Below are positions 16,231-24,598 of a stretch of DNA of 64,000 bases, in pieces. Source of the DNA: Chryseobacterium sp. ERMR1:04 (GTDB lineage: Bacteria > Bacteroidota > Bacteroidia > Flavobacteriales > Weeksellaceae). The notes under the pieces are model-generated. The model searched no databases, was not told the DNA's origin, and was given only the letters and a program-made list of their open reading frames with translations. Numbering within the stretch: position 1 is the stretch's first letter; each line of letters opens with the position of its first letter. The stretch is taken from the NCBI RefSeq assembly GCF_001297705.1, contig NZ_LIRF01000003.1, positions 186,001-250,000 of the forward strand. The letters are read 5' to 3'. Position numbers and translations under genes: made by a program.

Positions 16231-16941
16231 TTATTCTTTGGTAAATTTATACGGAGCATAATTTTCTACAGCTACAATATATTGCCCTTTCTGTAAACTG
16301 CTTGTTTCAATTTTTACTTTTTGATCGTTGCTTTTTGTTTCAAGAACTAATTTTCCTGATAAATCATATACTTTTATAGAAAGGTTCTTATTAAGATTTT
16401 CAATGGTTAAAACATCCTTTACCGGATTAGGATAGGCGATAAAAGATTTCTTTTCTACTTCACTTTCTTTAGTACTTAATTGAGATGTATTATTATAGTA
16501 TACTTTATTTCCTGAAGGATCTGTAATAGCTAATGTTTTTACGTTACCATTCGTTGTTATCTGGTAACTATAAATTGATGAGTATGCTCCATTACCATAA
16601 ATATTACAGTTTCTCTGATCATAATTTCTAGCGGCTATGGCATTTCCTCCATCATAAACTGCCAATGTACATGTACTGGCGGTTTTTATAAGGTTTGTAG
16701 TGCCCGGCATAATTCCAAAAGCCATAAGAGAAGTATTATAATATCTAGAATTAAAAACATAACTTGTACCTCCTGCCGAGTTAAATGTAGAAGGAGAAAC
16801 AGTATTATCCATAAAAGGAGTGTTCGTAGTCTGTCCTGTACTTGTTACCATCTTGGAAATATACCAGTTGTTAGAAAGTAAGTCAGAAGTTTGGGCAGCG
16901 AGTAAACCGCCTGTTAATAAAAGGAATAAAGCTTTTTTCAT
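16231..16941 (-). CDS. Secreted protein with T9SS type A sorting domain
   Basis: The 236-residue product starts with signal peptide MKKALFLLLTGGLLAAQ. Residues of about 20-160 form a beta-rich domain with LLSNNWYISKMV near its start, a segment seen in flavobacterial lipocalin-like secreted proteins, and two cysteines near STCTL and QRNCNIY. The last 75 residues, with FIAYPNPVKDVLTI and YDLSGKLVLE, are a type A T9SS sorting domain, so the protein is exported through the type IX system and either anchored or released. Function is unknown. It has a TAnnTTTG box just upstream. Confidence 0.85.
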   Translation of the reverse strand: MKKALFLLLTGGLLAAQTSDLLSNNWYISKMVTSTGQTTNTPFMDNTVSPSTFNSAGGTSYVFNSRYYNTSLMAFGIMPGTTNLIKTASTCTLAVYDGGNAIAARNYDQRNCNIYGNGAYSSIYSYQITTNGNVKTLAITDPSGNKVYYNNTSQLSTKESEVEKKSFIAYPNPVKDVLTIENLNKNLSIKVYDLSGKLVLETKSNDQKVKIETSSLQKGQYIVAVENYAPYKFTKE

Positions 16942-16959
16942 AAGGTTAAAAATTTTTCA

Positions 16960-16967
16960 CAAAGATA
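16960..16967 (-). promoter_or_regulatory. Bacteroidetes -7 box for the T9SS cargo gene
   Basis: The minus strand reads TATCTTTG, 18 bp before the start at 16941. Confidence 0.55.
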
Positions 16968-16981
16968 TGAAAAAAAAAATC

Positions 16982-17308
16982 CTAGTGAGACACCGCTTTC
17001 AATCCAATCACAGAACCTACTAAGGTTACAATGAAAAATATTCTCCAAAAGCTTATAGGATCTTTAAAAAAGAAAATTCCCATTAATACAGTTCCTATCG
17101 CCCCAATTCCTGTCCACACTGCATAGGCTGTTCCTATGGGTAAGGTTTGAGTTGCTTTAATCAATAGAAGCATACTTACCGTTAAAGAAATCAAGAAACC
17201 TGCAAACCAATAGTACATGGTGGTTCCTGTTGTTTCTTTTACTTTTCCCAAACAAGATGCAAAAGCAACTTCAAATAATCCTGCGATGATTAAGATAATC
17301 CAATTCAT
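16982..17308 (-). CDS. sugE: SMR-family exporter, SugE/Gdx-like
   Basis: The product is 108 residues with four membrane helices, an inner-membrane small multidrug resistance transporter. The start MNWIILIIAGLFEVAFA at 17308 matches the family; an upstream frame extension to 17350 adds only polar residues. The essential helix-1 glutamate is in GLFEVAF (Glu13). The helix-3 segment LPIGTAYAVWTGIGAIG has the SugE/Gdx form rather than the EmrE form (which reads IAYAIWSG). Gdx proteins export guanidinium in exchange for protons. I do not see a guanidine riboswitch upstream. It lies 135 bp downstream of a Crp-like regulator on the same strand, a possible regulatory pair. Confidence 0.85.
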   Translation of the reverse strand: MNWIILIIAGLFEVAFASCLGKVKETTGTTMYYWFAGFLISLTVSMLLLIKATQTLPIGTAYAVWTGIGAIGTVLMGIFFFKDPISFWRIFFIVTLVGSVIGLKAVSH

Positions 17309-17443
17309 TTTTTTAATTTTTCTGCTGCAAAGTTCTGCATTTATCAGCATTTAAAATTTTACAAATGTTAAAAAATGAAAGTAAAACTAAATAATAAACC
17401 CATTCATACTAAAACTCTATGACATTCAAATCCTCAAAATCTA

Positions 17444-18007
17444 TCATTTAATTTCCGCCCGAATTCTACTCAAGCTCACTTGGGTAATTCCTAAGTAGGA
17501 AGCAATATAGCCTAACTGAACTCTTTTTAGAAGATCAGATTTATCCCGCATTAAATCTTTGTAGCGTTCCAACGCTGTTTTAAATTGTCTCGAAATAATA
17601 AGTTCTTCTGTTTTTACCAATTCTCTTTCTGCGAACCTTCGCCCCCAATTCGCAATGTGAATATCTTCGTTGAATAATTTTCTTAAACTTTCCGTTTCAA
17701 GTTTATACAATTCACAATCCTCAAGGAGTTCAATATTTTCATAACCAGGCTTGTCTTCAACGTAGCTTTTCATTGAAATGACAGTTTCTCCTTCACTTCC
17801 GAACCAAAAAGTAATGTCATTTTCTGCAGTAGAGGCGTAGGCGCGAACAATTCCTTTTTTTATAAAAAAGATATAGGGAATTATCTTATCAGCTTCCATC
17901 AGGCAAAAATTTTTCGGATGTGAAATCTCGATAATATGTTTTTTCAAACTCAGTCGAGAGCTTTCCGGTAAAGGGTAAATTTGGTCAAGGATAATATCTA
18001 TATTCAT
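17444..18007 (-). CDS. Crp/Fnr-type transcriptional regulator
   Basis: The 187-residue protein has an N-terminal cNMP-binding beta-roll (KIIPYIFFIKKGIVRAYAST, residues of about 40-110) and a C-terminal winged-helix element, LGYIASYLGITQVSLSRIRA. There are no cysteines arranged for an iron-sulphur cluster and no obvious cAMP-binding arginine motif, so the ligand is unknown. I use the ATG at 18007, because the upstream GTG at 18025 falls at the expected transcription start just after the TAnnTTTG box at 18028. The SMR exporter gene follows on the same strand and may be its target. Confidence 0.82.
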   Translation of the reverse strand: MNIDIILDQIYPLPESSRLSLKKHIIEISHPKNFCLMEADKIIPYIFFIKKGIVRAYASTAENDITFWFGSEGETVISMKSYVEDKPGYENIELLEDCELYKLETESLRKLFNEDIHIANWGRRFAERELVKTEELIISRQFKTALERYKDLMRDKSDLLKRVQLGYIASYLGITQVSLSRIRAEIK

Positions 18008-18027
18008 AAAAATGAAGTGTAACACAC

Positions 18028-18035
18028 CAAAATTA
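18028..18035 (-). promoter_or_regulatory. Bacteroidetes -7 box for the Crp-like gene
   Basis: The minus strand reads TAATTTTG, 20 bp before the start at 18007. It decides against the upstream GTG start. Confidence 0.5.
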
Positions 18036-18101
18036 TTGGTTTAAAAGGATATTTTCATCAAAAATATAATTATTTTAAAAATATATTGAATTTTAACAAG
18101 A

Positions 18102-18111
18102 TAAACGTTTA
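18102..18111. promoter_or_regulatory. Candidate LacI-family operator, distal copy
   Basis: The perfect palindrome TAAACGTTTA with a central CG lies in the divergent region upstream of the LacI gene. The same core recurs directly before the kinase gene at 19355. Confidence 0.5.
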
Positions 18112-18294
18112 ACCAAAATCATAACCAAATCATAAGGTAAAGAATTGATATTGAGTTAATATTAAATTAATACAAGGAGTTGTTTTTGGTTAATATGTTG
18201 ATATTTAACTAATTGTGAATTCTGTTGATCCGGTTTTTAAAAAGCTGCGAAAGTACAATAATTTTCCAATTGACCAAAAAAAACAGCCTATTGT

Positions 18295-18322
18295 TTTGTT
18301 TGTATTTTATGAGATATTTTTG
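18295..18322 (+). promoter_or_regulatory. Probable promoter of the LacI-family gene
   Basis: TTTG at 18295-18298 and TATTTTTG at 18315-18322 are 16 bp apart. The ATG at 18339 follows 16 bp later, which rules out the in-frame start at 18225. Confidence 0.5.
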
Positions 18323-18338
18323 CCTATTAATTGATCGT

Positions 18339-19337
18339 ATGAAAAGAGCTTCCATAAAAGACATAGCGAGAATTGCCGGTTTTTCTGTTGCAACGGTTTC
18401 CTATGTTTTAAATAAAAAAGAAGGAAGCAGAATAAGTGATGCTACCAAAGAAAAGATCCTTGAAGTAGCGGAAAGTATCAACTATATTCCCAATAAAATT
18501 GCAAAAAGTCTGAAAATGAGTAAAAGTAAGCTGATAGGGCTTATTCTTGCTGATATTTCGAACGATTTTTACTCGAATATTGCCAGACATATTGAAGATG
18601 AGGCCATGAAGTTTGGCTATACATTACTTATTGGAAGTTGTGATGAGAATCCTGAAAAGTTTAGAAAACTCACCGAACTTTTCTCTGAACAGCAAGTAGA
18701 CGGAATGATCTTAGCTCCCGTGGTTGATTCTGATGAAGCAGTATTGAAACTCTTAAAAGAAGAATATCCTATTGTAACGATTGACCGCTATCTTAAGAAT
18801 ATCAATATTCCGGGGATTATGATTAATAATGCTGAGATATCTGAGAGCATTTGTGAATTTTTAGTAGAGAAAAATTTTGAAGAAATTATCTATGTAGGGT
18901 ACGATACCAAACTTCCTCATTTGTTGGATAGACAAGAAGGATTTGACAAACGTATTTCTACTGCTGATATTCAATATAAAAAAGTATTAATTGGAATTCA
19001 TAATATCACGGAAGAAATCTATAACGGACTGGACGAGCATTTGAATCTTTCTAAAAAAACAGCGTTGTATTTTTCGAGTAACAAATTGGGGATTGCAGGA
19101 TTGAGTTATTTAAATCAAAAAAACATTAAAGTTCCGCAGGAAGTTTCAGTCATTGCTTTTGATGAAACAGAGGCATACAGTCTTTTCCCAACTGAGGTTA
19201 GCTATGTGCAGCAACCTTTAATGGATATGGCAAAAGAAGCGGTGAAAGTTCTTGATGCCCAGATCTATAATTATACCGTTGATGGAAGAAAAATCAGCTT
19301 TCCGGCTAAACTAATCAATAAAAAATCAGTACAATAA
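18339..19337 (+). CDS. LacI-family transcriptional regulator of the sugar locus
   Basis: The 332-residue repressor begins MKRASIKDIARIAGFSVATV, a classical LacI helix-turn-helix, followed by the hinge helix around NKIAKSLKMSKSKLIGLI and a periplasmic-binding-protein-like effector domain (LILADISNDFYSNIARHIE; DGMILAPVVD; VSVIAFDETEAYSLF). The start is fixed by the DNA-binding domain. It heads a same-strand series of kinase, transporter and epimerase genes, starting 33 bp upstream of the kinase. Palindromes TAAACGTTTA upstream of it and before the kinase are natural candidate operators. The inducer is expected to be a sugar handled by the locus. Confidence 0.92.
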   Translation: MKRASIKDIARIAGFSVATVSYVLNKKEGSRISDATKEKILEVAESINYIPNKIAKSLKMSKSKLIGLILADISNDFYSNIARHIEDEAMKFGYTLLIGSCDENPEKFRKLTELFSEQQVDGMILAPVVDSDEAVLKLLKEEYPIVTIDRYLKNINIPGIMINNAEISESICEFLVEKNFEEIIYVGYDTKLPHLLDRQEGFDKRISTADIQYKKVLIGIHNITEEIYNGLDEHLNLSKKTALYFSSNKLGIAGLSYLNQKNIKVPQEVSVIAFDETEAYSLFPTEVSYVQQPLMDMAKEAVKVLDAQIYNYTVDGRKISFPAKLINKKSVQ

Positions 19338-19354
19338 AAAATTTAATAATCAGC

Positions 19355-19366
19355 TTAAACGTTTAA
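19355..19366. promoter_or_regulatory. Candidate LacI-family operator before the kinase gene
   Basis: The perfect 12-bp palindrome TTAAACGTTTAA ends 4 bp before the kinase ATG, between the repressor and kinase genes. Confidence 0.6.
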
Positions 19367-19370
19367 TCTT

Positions 19371-20261
19371 ATGATAAAAGAAAATCCTTATGTAGTGTGT
19401 TTTGGTGAAGTTCTTTGGGATATATTTCCTCAGGGTACCAGAGCAGGAGGAGCTCCTTTCAATGCAGCATATAATATTTCCAAAATGGGAACTGATGTGA
19501 AAATGCTCAGTAGAATTGGGAATGATGAATTGGGTGAAAAATTAATCCACCAGATAAATACTTGGGGGCTGACTACAGATTATATTCAGGTAGACAACGA
19601 ACATCCTACAAGTACTGTTATCGCAAAAATAGATGAAGAGAATGAAGCAACGTATGATATTGTAAATCATGTAGCTTGGGATTACATTGATTTTTTACCG
19701 GAACATGAAGAGTTGATATCCAACGCAGAAGCTTTTGTTTTCGGAAGTCTTTCTGCAAGAAATCCAAAGTCTAGAGAAACGTTGTTAAAACTTTTGAAGT
19801 TTGCGAAACTTAAAATATTTGATGTTAACTTCAGACCACCGTTCATTGATCTTGAATTGATTAAAGAATTATTGTTCCAGGCAGATATTGTAAAAATGAA
19901 TAAAGCTGAAATGAGACAGATCATGCAGTTTTTCAGTGAAGAATACAAAAGCGAAGATGAAAGTGCTGCTTTTATTCAAAATCATTTTAATATCAAAGAA
20001 ATTGTTCTTACGAAAGGAAGTAAAGGAGCCCGATATTTTGTGGGAGATCAAAATTATGGCTTTTCTGCGGTTCCTATAGAAATTGCTGATACCGTAGGAA
20101 GTGGAGACGCTTTTCTTGCTGGTTTCATCTCTAAAAGAGTTCAACTGAAAAGTCCTGAAGAAATTATGAAAGAAGCCATTTCGTTGGGTGCTTTTATTAC
20201 TTCAAAATCGGGTGCTTGCCCGGATTATGAATATGAAGAATTTGAAAAATTCAAAAAATAG
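19371..20261 (+). CDS. PfkB-family carbohydrate kinase, fructokinase-like
   Basis: The 296-residue cytosolic kinase has the N-terminal PfkB pattern VVCFGEVLWDIFP and GGAPFNAAYNISKMG, substrate contacts around residue 40, and the C-terminal ATP-binding signature DTVGSGDAFLAGF with the catalytic Asp near residue 247. The FGEVLWD and GGAPFNA forms are those of fructokinases. In this locus, with a FucP-type transporter and an epimerase resembling ketose 3-epimerases, phosphorylation of fructose or a related ketose is the simplest reading. It carries a palindromic operator candidate directly before its start. Confidence 0.88.
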   Translation: MIKENPYVVCFGEVLWDIFPQGTRAGGAPFNAAYNISKMGTDVKMLSRIGNDELGEKLIHQINTWGLTTDYIQVDNEHPTSTVIAKIDEENEATYDIVNHVAWDYIDFLPEHEELISNAEAFVFGSLSARNPKSRETLLKLLKFAKLKIFDVNFRPPFIDLELIKELLFQADIVKMNKAEMRQIMQFFSEEYKSEDESAAFIQNHFNIKEIVLTKGSKGARYFVGDQNYGFSAVPIEIADTVGSGDAFLAGFISKRVQLKSPEEIMKEAISLGAFITSKSGACPDYEYEEFEKFKK

Positions 20262-20298
20262 GATCAATTAACAGACTTTTATTTAAAAACACACAAAT

Positions 20299-20640
20299 AT
20301 GAATTCAGCTAAATCTAAAGAAAAGAAATATCTTTTCGTATTCTACTTGGTAATCTCTATTTTCTTTTGTGGGGGATTGCCTTTATGATTGGAAAAGAGG
20401 TCAACAATAATTTTGAAGACATCCTTAGTATTTCTAAATCGGAATCAGAAGTGATATTGTTCTCCGTTTTTGGAGCCTATGCTTTATTAGGAATTCCGTC
20501 AGGATTTTTAATAAAAAAATTAGGGTATCCATTTTTGCAACTGGACATTTTTGTTTTATTCCTATTGAAGACATTAGGTCTTATGCTTGCTTTAGATTAG
20601 CATTATTTATACTTGAAAATAGATACGGTCGTTTGAAAAA
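20299..20640 (+). pseudogene. Truncated, frameshifted duplicate of the adjacent sugar transporter gene
   Basis: From the ATG at 20299 the sequence encodes MNSAKSKEKKYLFVFYLVIS, closely matching the intact transporter at 20701 (MSSAKFTEKKYLVVFSFVIS). One base is missing in the segment matching LFFFWAIAL, giving a TGA in the old frame. Similarity continues in another frame (NNNFEDILSISKSESEV, then GAYALLGIPSGFLIKKLGYP) to about 20530. It then breaks up with an internal deletion, the last resemblance being near 20580-20615. Only the first quarter of the transporter is represented. It is a decayed tandem copy and cannot make a transporter. Confidence 0.85.
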
Positions 20641-20700
20641 CGCAGCATTTACAAAAAATTAAAAATCAGTCAATAAACTTTTAATATTAAAAAAGCAGCC

Positions 20701-21948
20701 ATGAGTTCAGCTAAATTTACTGAAAAGAAATACCTAGTCGTATTCTCTTTTGTGATCTCTCTTTTCTTTTTCTGGGCGATTGCGCTTACGATGGGAGATG
20801 TATTAAATAAGCATTTTCAAAATGTTTTGAGTATTTCCAAATCAAAATCAGGATTGGTACAGCTTTCCATTTTTGGGGCGTATGCTTTAATGGGAATTCC
20901 TGCAGGGCTTTTTATGAAAAAGTTTGGTTATAAGTTGGGTGTTATTTTAGGACTGATATTGTTTGCCGGTGGATGTTTTCTTTTTATTCCGGCTGCCGAA
21001 AACAGATCTTTTAATTTCTTTAGGCTTGCTTTATTTATCCTGGCGATGGGGATGGCAACGTTAGAAACGGTGGCTCATCCTTTTGTTGCCGCTTTAGGAG
21101 ACGAAAGAACCAGTGATCAACGCGTGAACTTTGCACAGTCTTTTAACGGATTGGGTGCGATTATTGGTCCACTTCTCGGTGGGTTTTTCATCTTTGGATC
21201 TGGCGGAGATGATGGCAATTCTTTAGATTCTGTAAAAAGCTTATATGCTTGGATCGGGATGATCATTTTGACCATTACCATTATATTTTTCTTTATAAAA
21301 GTTCCGAATTTAAAAGATCCTCATGCAGAAGAAGTTGAACTTCTTGAACAGGCAACGGGCGAAGATCACCACCACGATAGCAATCCCGCTGCGCCACTTT
21401 GGAAACAGAGACATTTTATTTTTGCTGTTATTGCTCAGTTTTTCAATATTGCAGCACAGGGAGGAACGTGGGCATTCTTCATTAATTATGGAGTAGAAAA
21501 AATGCATCTTCAGGAGATTCAGGCTTCCTATTACTTTTCTTTAAGTATGGCGATGATGATGATCGGGCGTTTTGTGGGAACTTTCTTAATGAAATATATT
21601 GCTCCCAACAAGCTGCTGGCGATTTCAGCAGTTTGTAATATCGTGCTTTGTCTTATTATTTCTCAAAGTTTTGGATGGGTATCATTTATCAGTTTAATTA
21701 TGTTGAACCTATTCCTGAGCATTATGTATCCTACTATTTTTAGTCTTGGTCTTAAAAGATTAGGAAACAAAGTTCAGCAAGCTTCGTCTTTCCTTGTGAT
21801 GGCGATGTTTGGAGGAGCAGTTTTCCCGCCCATTATGGGAAGAATTGCAGAAACGGATGTTGCACATGCCTATTTGTTGCCAATCATCTGCTATGTGATC
21901 ATTATTCTGTTTGCATTAAAATTCTACAAACCCAAGACGCTTAAATAA
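20701..21948 (+). CDS. Sugar transporter, FucP-type major facilitator
   Basis: This 415-residue inner-membrane protein has about twelve hydrophobic segments. It belongs to the fucose:H+ symporter (FHS) branch of the major facilitator family, shown by the pair LSISKSKSGLVQLSIFGAYA with LMGIPAGLFMKKFGYKLGV, by LETVAHPFVAALGDERTS and by RVNFAQSFNGLGAIIGPLLG. These bring sugars such as fucose, glucose or N-acetylglucosamine into the cell. A His-rich cytoplasmic loop (EDHHHDSN) precedes helix 7. The preceding 400 bp hold its own decayed copy. Its position between kinase and epimerase indicates transport of the sugar handled by this locus. Confidence 0.9.
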   Translation: MSSAKFTEKKYLVVFSFVISLFFFWAIALTMGDVLNKHFQNVLSISKSKSGLVQLSIFGAYALMGIPAGLFMKKFGYKLGVILGLILFAGGCFLFIPAAENRSFNFFRLALFILAMGMATLETVAHPFVAALGDERTSDQRVNFAQSFNGLGAIIGPLLGGFFIFGSGGDDGNSLDSVKSLYAWIGMIILTITIIFFFIKVPNLKDPHAEEVELLEQATGEDHHHDSNPAAPLWKQRHFIFAVIAQFFNIAAQGGTWAFFINYGVEKMHLQEIQASYYFSLSMAMMMIGRFVGTFLMKYIAPNKLLAISAVCNIVLCLIISQSFGWVSFISLIMLNLFLSIMYPTIFSLGLKRLGNKVQQASSFLVMAMFGGAVFPPIMGRIAETDVAHAYLLPIICYVIIILFALKFYKPKTLK

Positions 21949-22004
21949 CACTTACGATACATGTTTTTATCTAAAGCTTTTGGTCTAATCAAATCTTAAT
22001 TAAA

Positions 22005-22853
22005 ATGAATATAAAATTTGGAGCCTCACTTCTTTCATGGGTTACCCCAGACTGGAATCCGGAAGCGGGAAAATACGCCATTGAAAAAACAGCAAAAGCT
22101 GGATTTGATTTAATCGAAATTTTACTTCCTCCTTCCATGGAATTCAATGTTCAAGAAGTGGGAAGGCAGCTTAAAGACAATCAGCTGGAGGTTGTTTGCT
22201 CATTAAACCTTCCCAAAGAAGCTCATATTGCTTTTCATCCCGAGGCTGCTGAAAGATTAATGAAGCAGGCAGTTGATAAAACGGATGCATTAGAAGCCCA
22301 TCATTTAACGGGAGTTCTTCATGGAGGAATCGGAGTTTTTTCAGGAAACCCTTTAACTGAAAATGAATCTGAAAAGATTGTTCAAGTATGGAGTAATGTT
22401 GCCGATTACGCTAAAGAAAAAGGAATAGATATTTCCATAGAGCCTGTTAACCGGTATGAAAGTTATGTTTGTAACACTGCAAAAAACGTGTTGGATTTGA
22501 TTTCAAAAACAGGAAAAGAGAATCTATTTCTGCATTTAGACACCTTTCATATGAATATTGAAGAAAATAATTTTTATGATCCGATTATTATGGCGGGCAA
22601 TAAACTTAAACATATTCACATGACAGAATCTCACCGTGGCATGCTTGGTGAGGGCACGGTAAATTGGAATGAACTCTTTAAATCACTGAATGAAATCAAT
22701 TTTGAAGGAAACCTCGTACTGGAAAATTTTTCATCATCAGTTCCTGGAATGCAGCAAATGGTATCGTTATGGCAAAAGTCGCCACACGATGCTGAAGAAT
22801 TGGCCTTGGGAAGTTTAGAATTTATGAAAGATCATAGTATGAGTTACCTATAA
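22005..22853 (+). CDS. Sugar isomerase/epimerase of the ketose 3-epimerase-like TIM-barrel family
   Basis: The 282-residue protein is an AP-endonuclease-2/xylose-isomerase-like TIM barrel. Metal ligands characteristic of D-tagatose/D-psicose 3-epimerases can be placed: Glu in ISIEPVNRYE (about residue 147), Asp in LFLHLDTFHMNIEE (about 180), His in KLKHIHMTESHRGMLGEG (about 205) and Glu in GNLVLENFSS (about 244). The GEG segment after the third ligand also fits. It ends the sugar operon (57 bp after the transporter). Together with the fructokinase-like enzyme it suggests conversion of a rare ketose or related sugar to fructose and then fructose phosphate. That pathway is inference. Confidence 0.8.
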   Translation: MNIKFGASLLSWVTPDWNPEAGKYAIEKTAKAGFDLIEILLPPSMEFNVQEVGRQLKDNQLEVVCSLNLPKEAHIAFHPEAAERLMKQAVDKTDALEAHHLTGVLHGGIGVFSGNPLTENESEKIVQVWSNVADYAKEKGIDISIEPVNRYESYVCNTAKNVLDLISKTGKENLFLHLDTFHMNIEENNFYDPIIMAGNKLKHIHMTESHRGMLGEGTVNWNELFKSLNEINFEGNLVLENFSSSVPGMQQMVSLWQKSPHDAEELALGSLEFMKDHSMSYL

Positions 22854-22940
22854 TTTACAAATAATAAATTTTTCTATCATAAGAAAGGCTTTTTATTTCA
22901 AATCTTTTAACATTAGCCTTAAAGACCAGTTTTGTTTTAG

Positions 22941-22948
22941 TAACTTTG
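22941..22948 (+). promoter_or_regulatory. Bacteroidetes -7 box for era
   Basis: TAACTTTG matches TAnnTTTG, 20 bp before the era ATG. Confidence 0.55.
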
Positions 22949-22968
22949 CATTTTGTAATATTATTTTT

Positions 22969-23844
22969 ATGCACAAAGCAGGATTTGTAAATATAGTTGG
23001 GAAACCCAATGCCGGAAAATCTACCTTATTAAATGAATTAATGGGAGAGAAGCTGGCTATTGTAACCCAAAAAGCACAGACAACAAGACACAGAATTTTT
23101 GGAATTTATAATGAAGAGGATGTACAGATTGTATTTTCGGATACGCCTGGAGTTTTAGATCCTAAATATGGCCTTCAGGAGAAAATGATGGATTTTGTAA
23201 AGGATTCTTTACAGGATGCTGATGTTTTCTTATTTATTGTAGACGTAACAGATAGATCTGAGCCATCAGAATTTTTGATTGAAAAATTAAATAAAATCCC
23301 GGTTCCGGTTTTACTTTTATTGAATAAAGTAGACAAGACGGATCAGGCAGGTTTAGAAAAATTGGTAGAGGAGTGGCATGCAAGAATTCCTAAAGCTGAA
23401 ATTCTTCCTATTTCTGCATTGAATGCATTTAATACGGATATTATTCTTCCTAAACTTAAATCGATGTTACCGGAAAGTCCGGCGTACTACGACAAAGATC
23501 AGTATACCGATAAACCGGAAAGATTTTTCGTAAACGAGGCTATTCGTGAGAAAATTCTTTTAAATTATGAAAAGGAAATTCCTTATTCAGTGGAAGTGGT
23601 TACAGAACAGTTCAAGGAAACTGATGGAATTATCTTCATAGACGCAGTAATTTATGTAGAAAGAGATACGCAGAAGGGGATCATCATTGGTCACAAAGGA
23701 GAGGCTATTAAAAAAGTTGGAATAGAAGCAAGACTGGATCTTGAAAAGTTTTTCTCTAAAAAAATACACTTAACATTATTTGTAAAAGTGAAAAAAGATT
23801 GGAGAAAAAATGATAGAGATTTAAAGAATTTCGGGTACAGATAA
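22969..23844 (+). CDS. era: GTPase Era
   Basis: Era is a conserved GTPase that binds the 3' end of 16S rRNA in 30S assembly. The 291-residue protein shows G1 GKPNAGKST (11-19), the effector segment TQKAQTTRHRIFGI, G3 DTPGVLDP, G4 LNKVDKT and G5 ISALNAF, followed by a C-terminal KH domain with IIGHKGEAIKKVGIEAR. Length and domain order are standard. It has its own promoter box and is followed 68 bp later by the DoxX-family gene. Confidence 0.97.
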   Translation: MHKAGFVNIVGKPNAGKSTLLNELMGEKLAIVTQKAQTTRHRIFGIYNEEDVQIVFSDTPGVLDPKYGLQEKMMDFVKDSLQDADVFLFIVDVTDRSEPSEFLIEKLNKIPVPVLLLLNKVDKTDQAGLEKLVEEWHARIPKAEILPISALNAFNTDIILPKLKSMLPESPAYYDKDQYTDKPERFFVNEAIREKILLNYEKEIPYSVEVVTEQFKETDGIIFIDAVIYVERDTQKGIIIGHKGEAIKKVGIEARLDLEKFFSKKIHLTLFVKVKKDWRKNDRDLKNFGYR

Positions 23845-23912
23845 ACTAAAAAAGTCAATATTCATCGTCATATTAAAAGAATTTTATTAACTTTATCTTT
23901 AAATTTTGATTG

Positions 23913-24341
23913 ATGAATTATTTAAACTCAAAGTCTAACCCTATTTATGTAGATATTATCTTGTTAATTGTAAGGGTATTTATAGGATTTGCGATGCTTT
24001 CCCACGGTTTTCCGAAACTTCAGATGCTGTTGGATGGGGGCGAAATTAAATTTTTTAATTTTCTCGGATTAGGTCCTATGATCTCTTTAATACTAACGGT
24101 TGCCGCAGAATTTGCTTGTTCAATTCTCCTTATTTTAGGGCTTTTTACAAGAATATCATTAGGGTTTCTTATTTTCACAATGATTATTGCCTGTTTTGTG
24201 GTTCACGGAGCAGATAGTTTTGATAAGAAAGAACTGAGTCTAATCTACTTATCAGTCTATCTTCTTTTAATGGCATATGGAGCAGGAAAGTTCTCTGTAG
24301 ATCATATGATTGAAAAAAGAAAAAGAGCATCTGATTGGTAA
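23913..24341 (+). CDS. DoxX-family membrane protein
   Basis: The product is 142 residues with four predicted membrane helices (near 13-30, 50-72, 76-98 and 105-125), matching DoxX: the first helix ends IGFAMLSHGFPKLQML and later comes AEFACSILLILGLFTRISLG. DoxX proteins are small inner-membrane proteins; some are linked to redox or thiosulphate metabolism, others are of unknown role. I prefer the ATG at 23913 to the TTG one codon earlier. A strong terminator follows at 24393. Confidence 0.85.
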   Translation: MNYLNSKSNPIYVDIILLIVRVFIGFAMLSHGFPKLQMLLDGGEIKFFNFLGLGPMISLILTVAAEFACSILLILGLFTRISLGFLIFTMIIACFVVHGADSFDKKELSLIYLSVYLLLMAYGAGKFSVDHMIEKRKRASDW

Positions 24342-24392
24342 GATTTATTAAGAAATAATTTATTTCTATTTAAAATAGAAATAGCATAAACT

Positions 24393-24427
24393 AAAAGACA
24401 TAATTAAAAATTATGTCTTTTTCTTTT
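24393..24427 (+). terminator. Rho-independent terminator of the DoxX gene
   Basis: AAAGACATAATT pairs with AATTATGTCTTT around a two-base AA loop, followed by a T-rich run. Confidence 0.8.
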
Positions 24428-24598
24428 TTATGATATTGCATTCGAAAGGGGAAGGGATATTATTAAGTTCGGTAAGTGTAATGCATATCTCTAACAAGTT
24501 ATATTCAACAATAAATAAAAAAGTAGTAAATAATGTATTTGCTGCTTTTTGTATGGTTAAAAATTCATTAATTTCGTAGCAATTGAAATAAATATATA

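Noticed and set aside
18225..18338. N-terminal extension of the LacI regulator
   Set aside because: The promoter boxes at 18295-18322 lie inside it, and LacI proteins begin at the helix-turn-helix.
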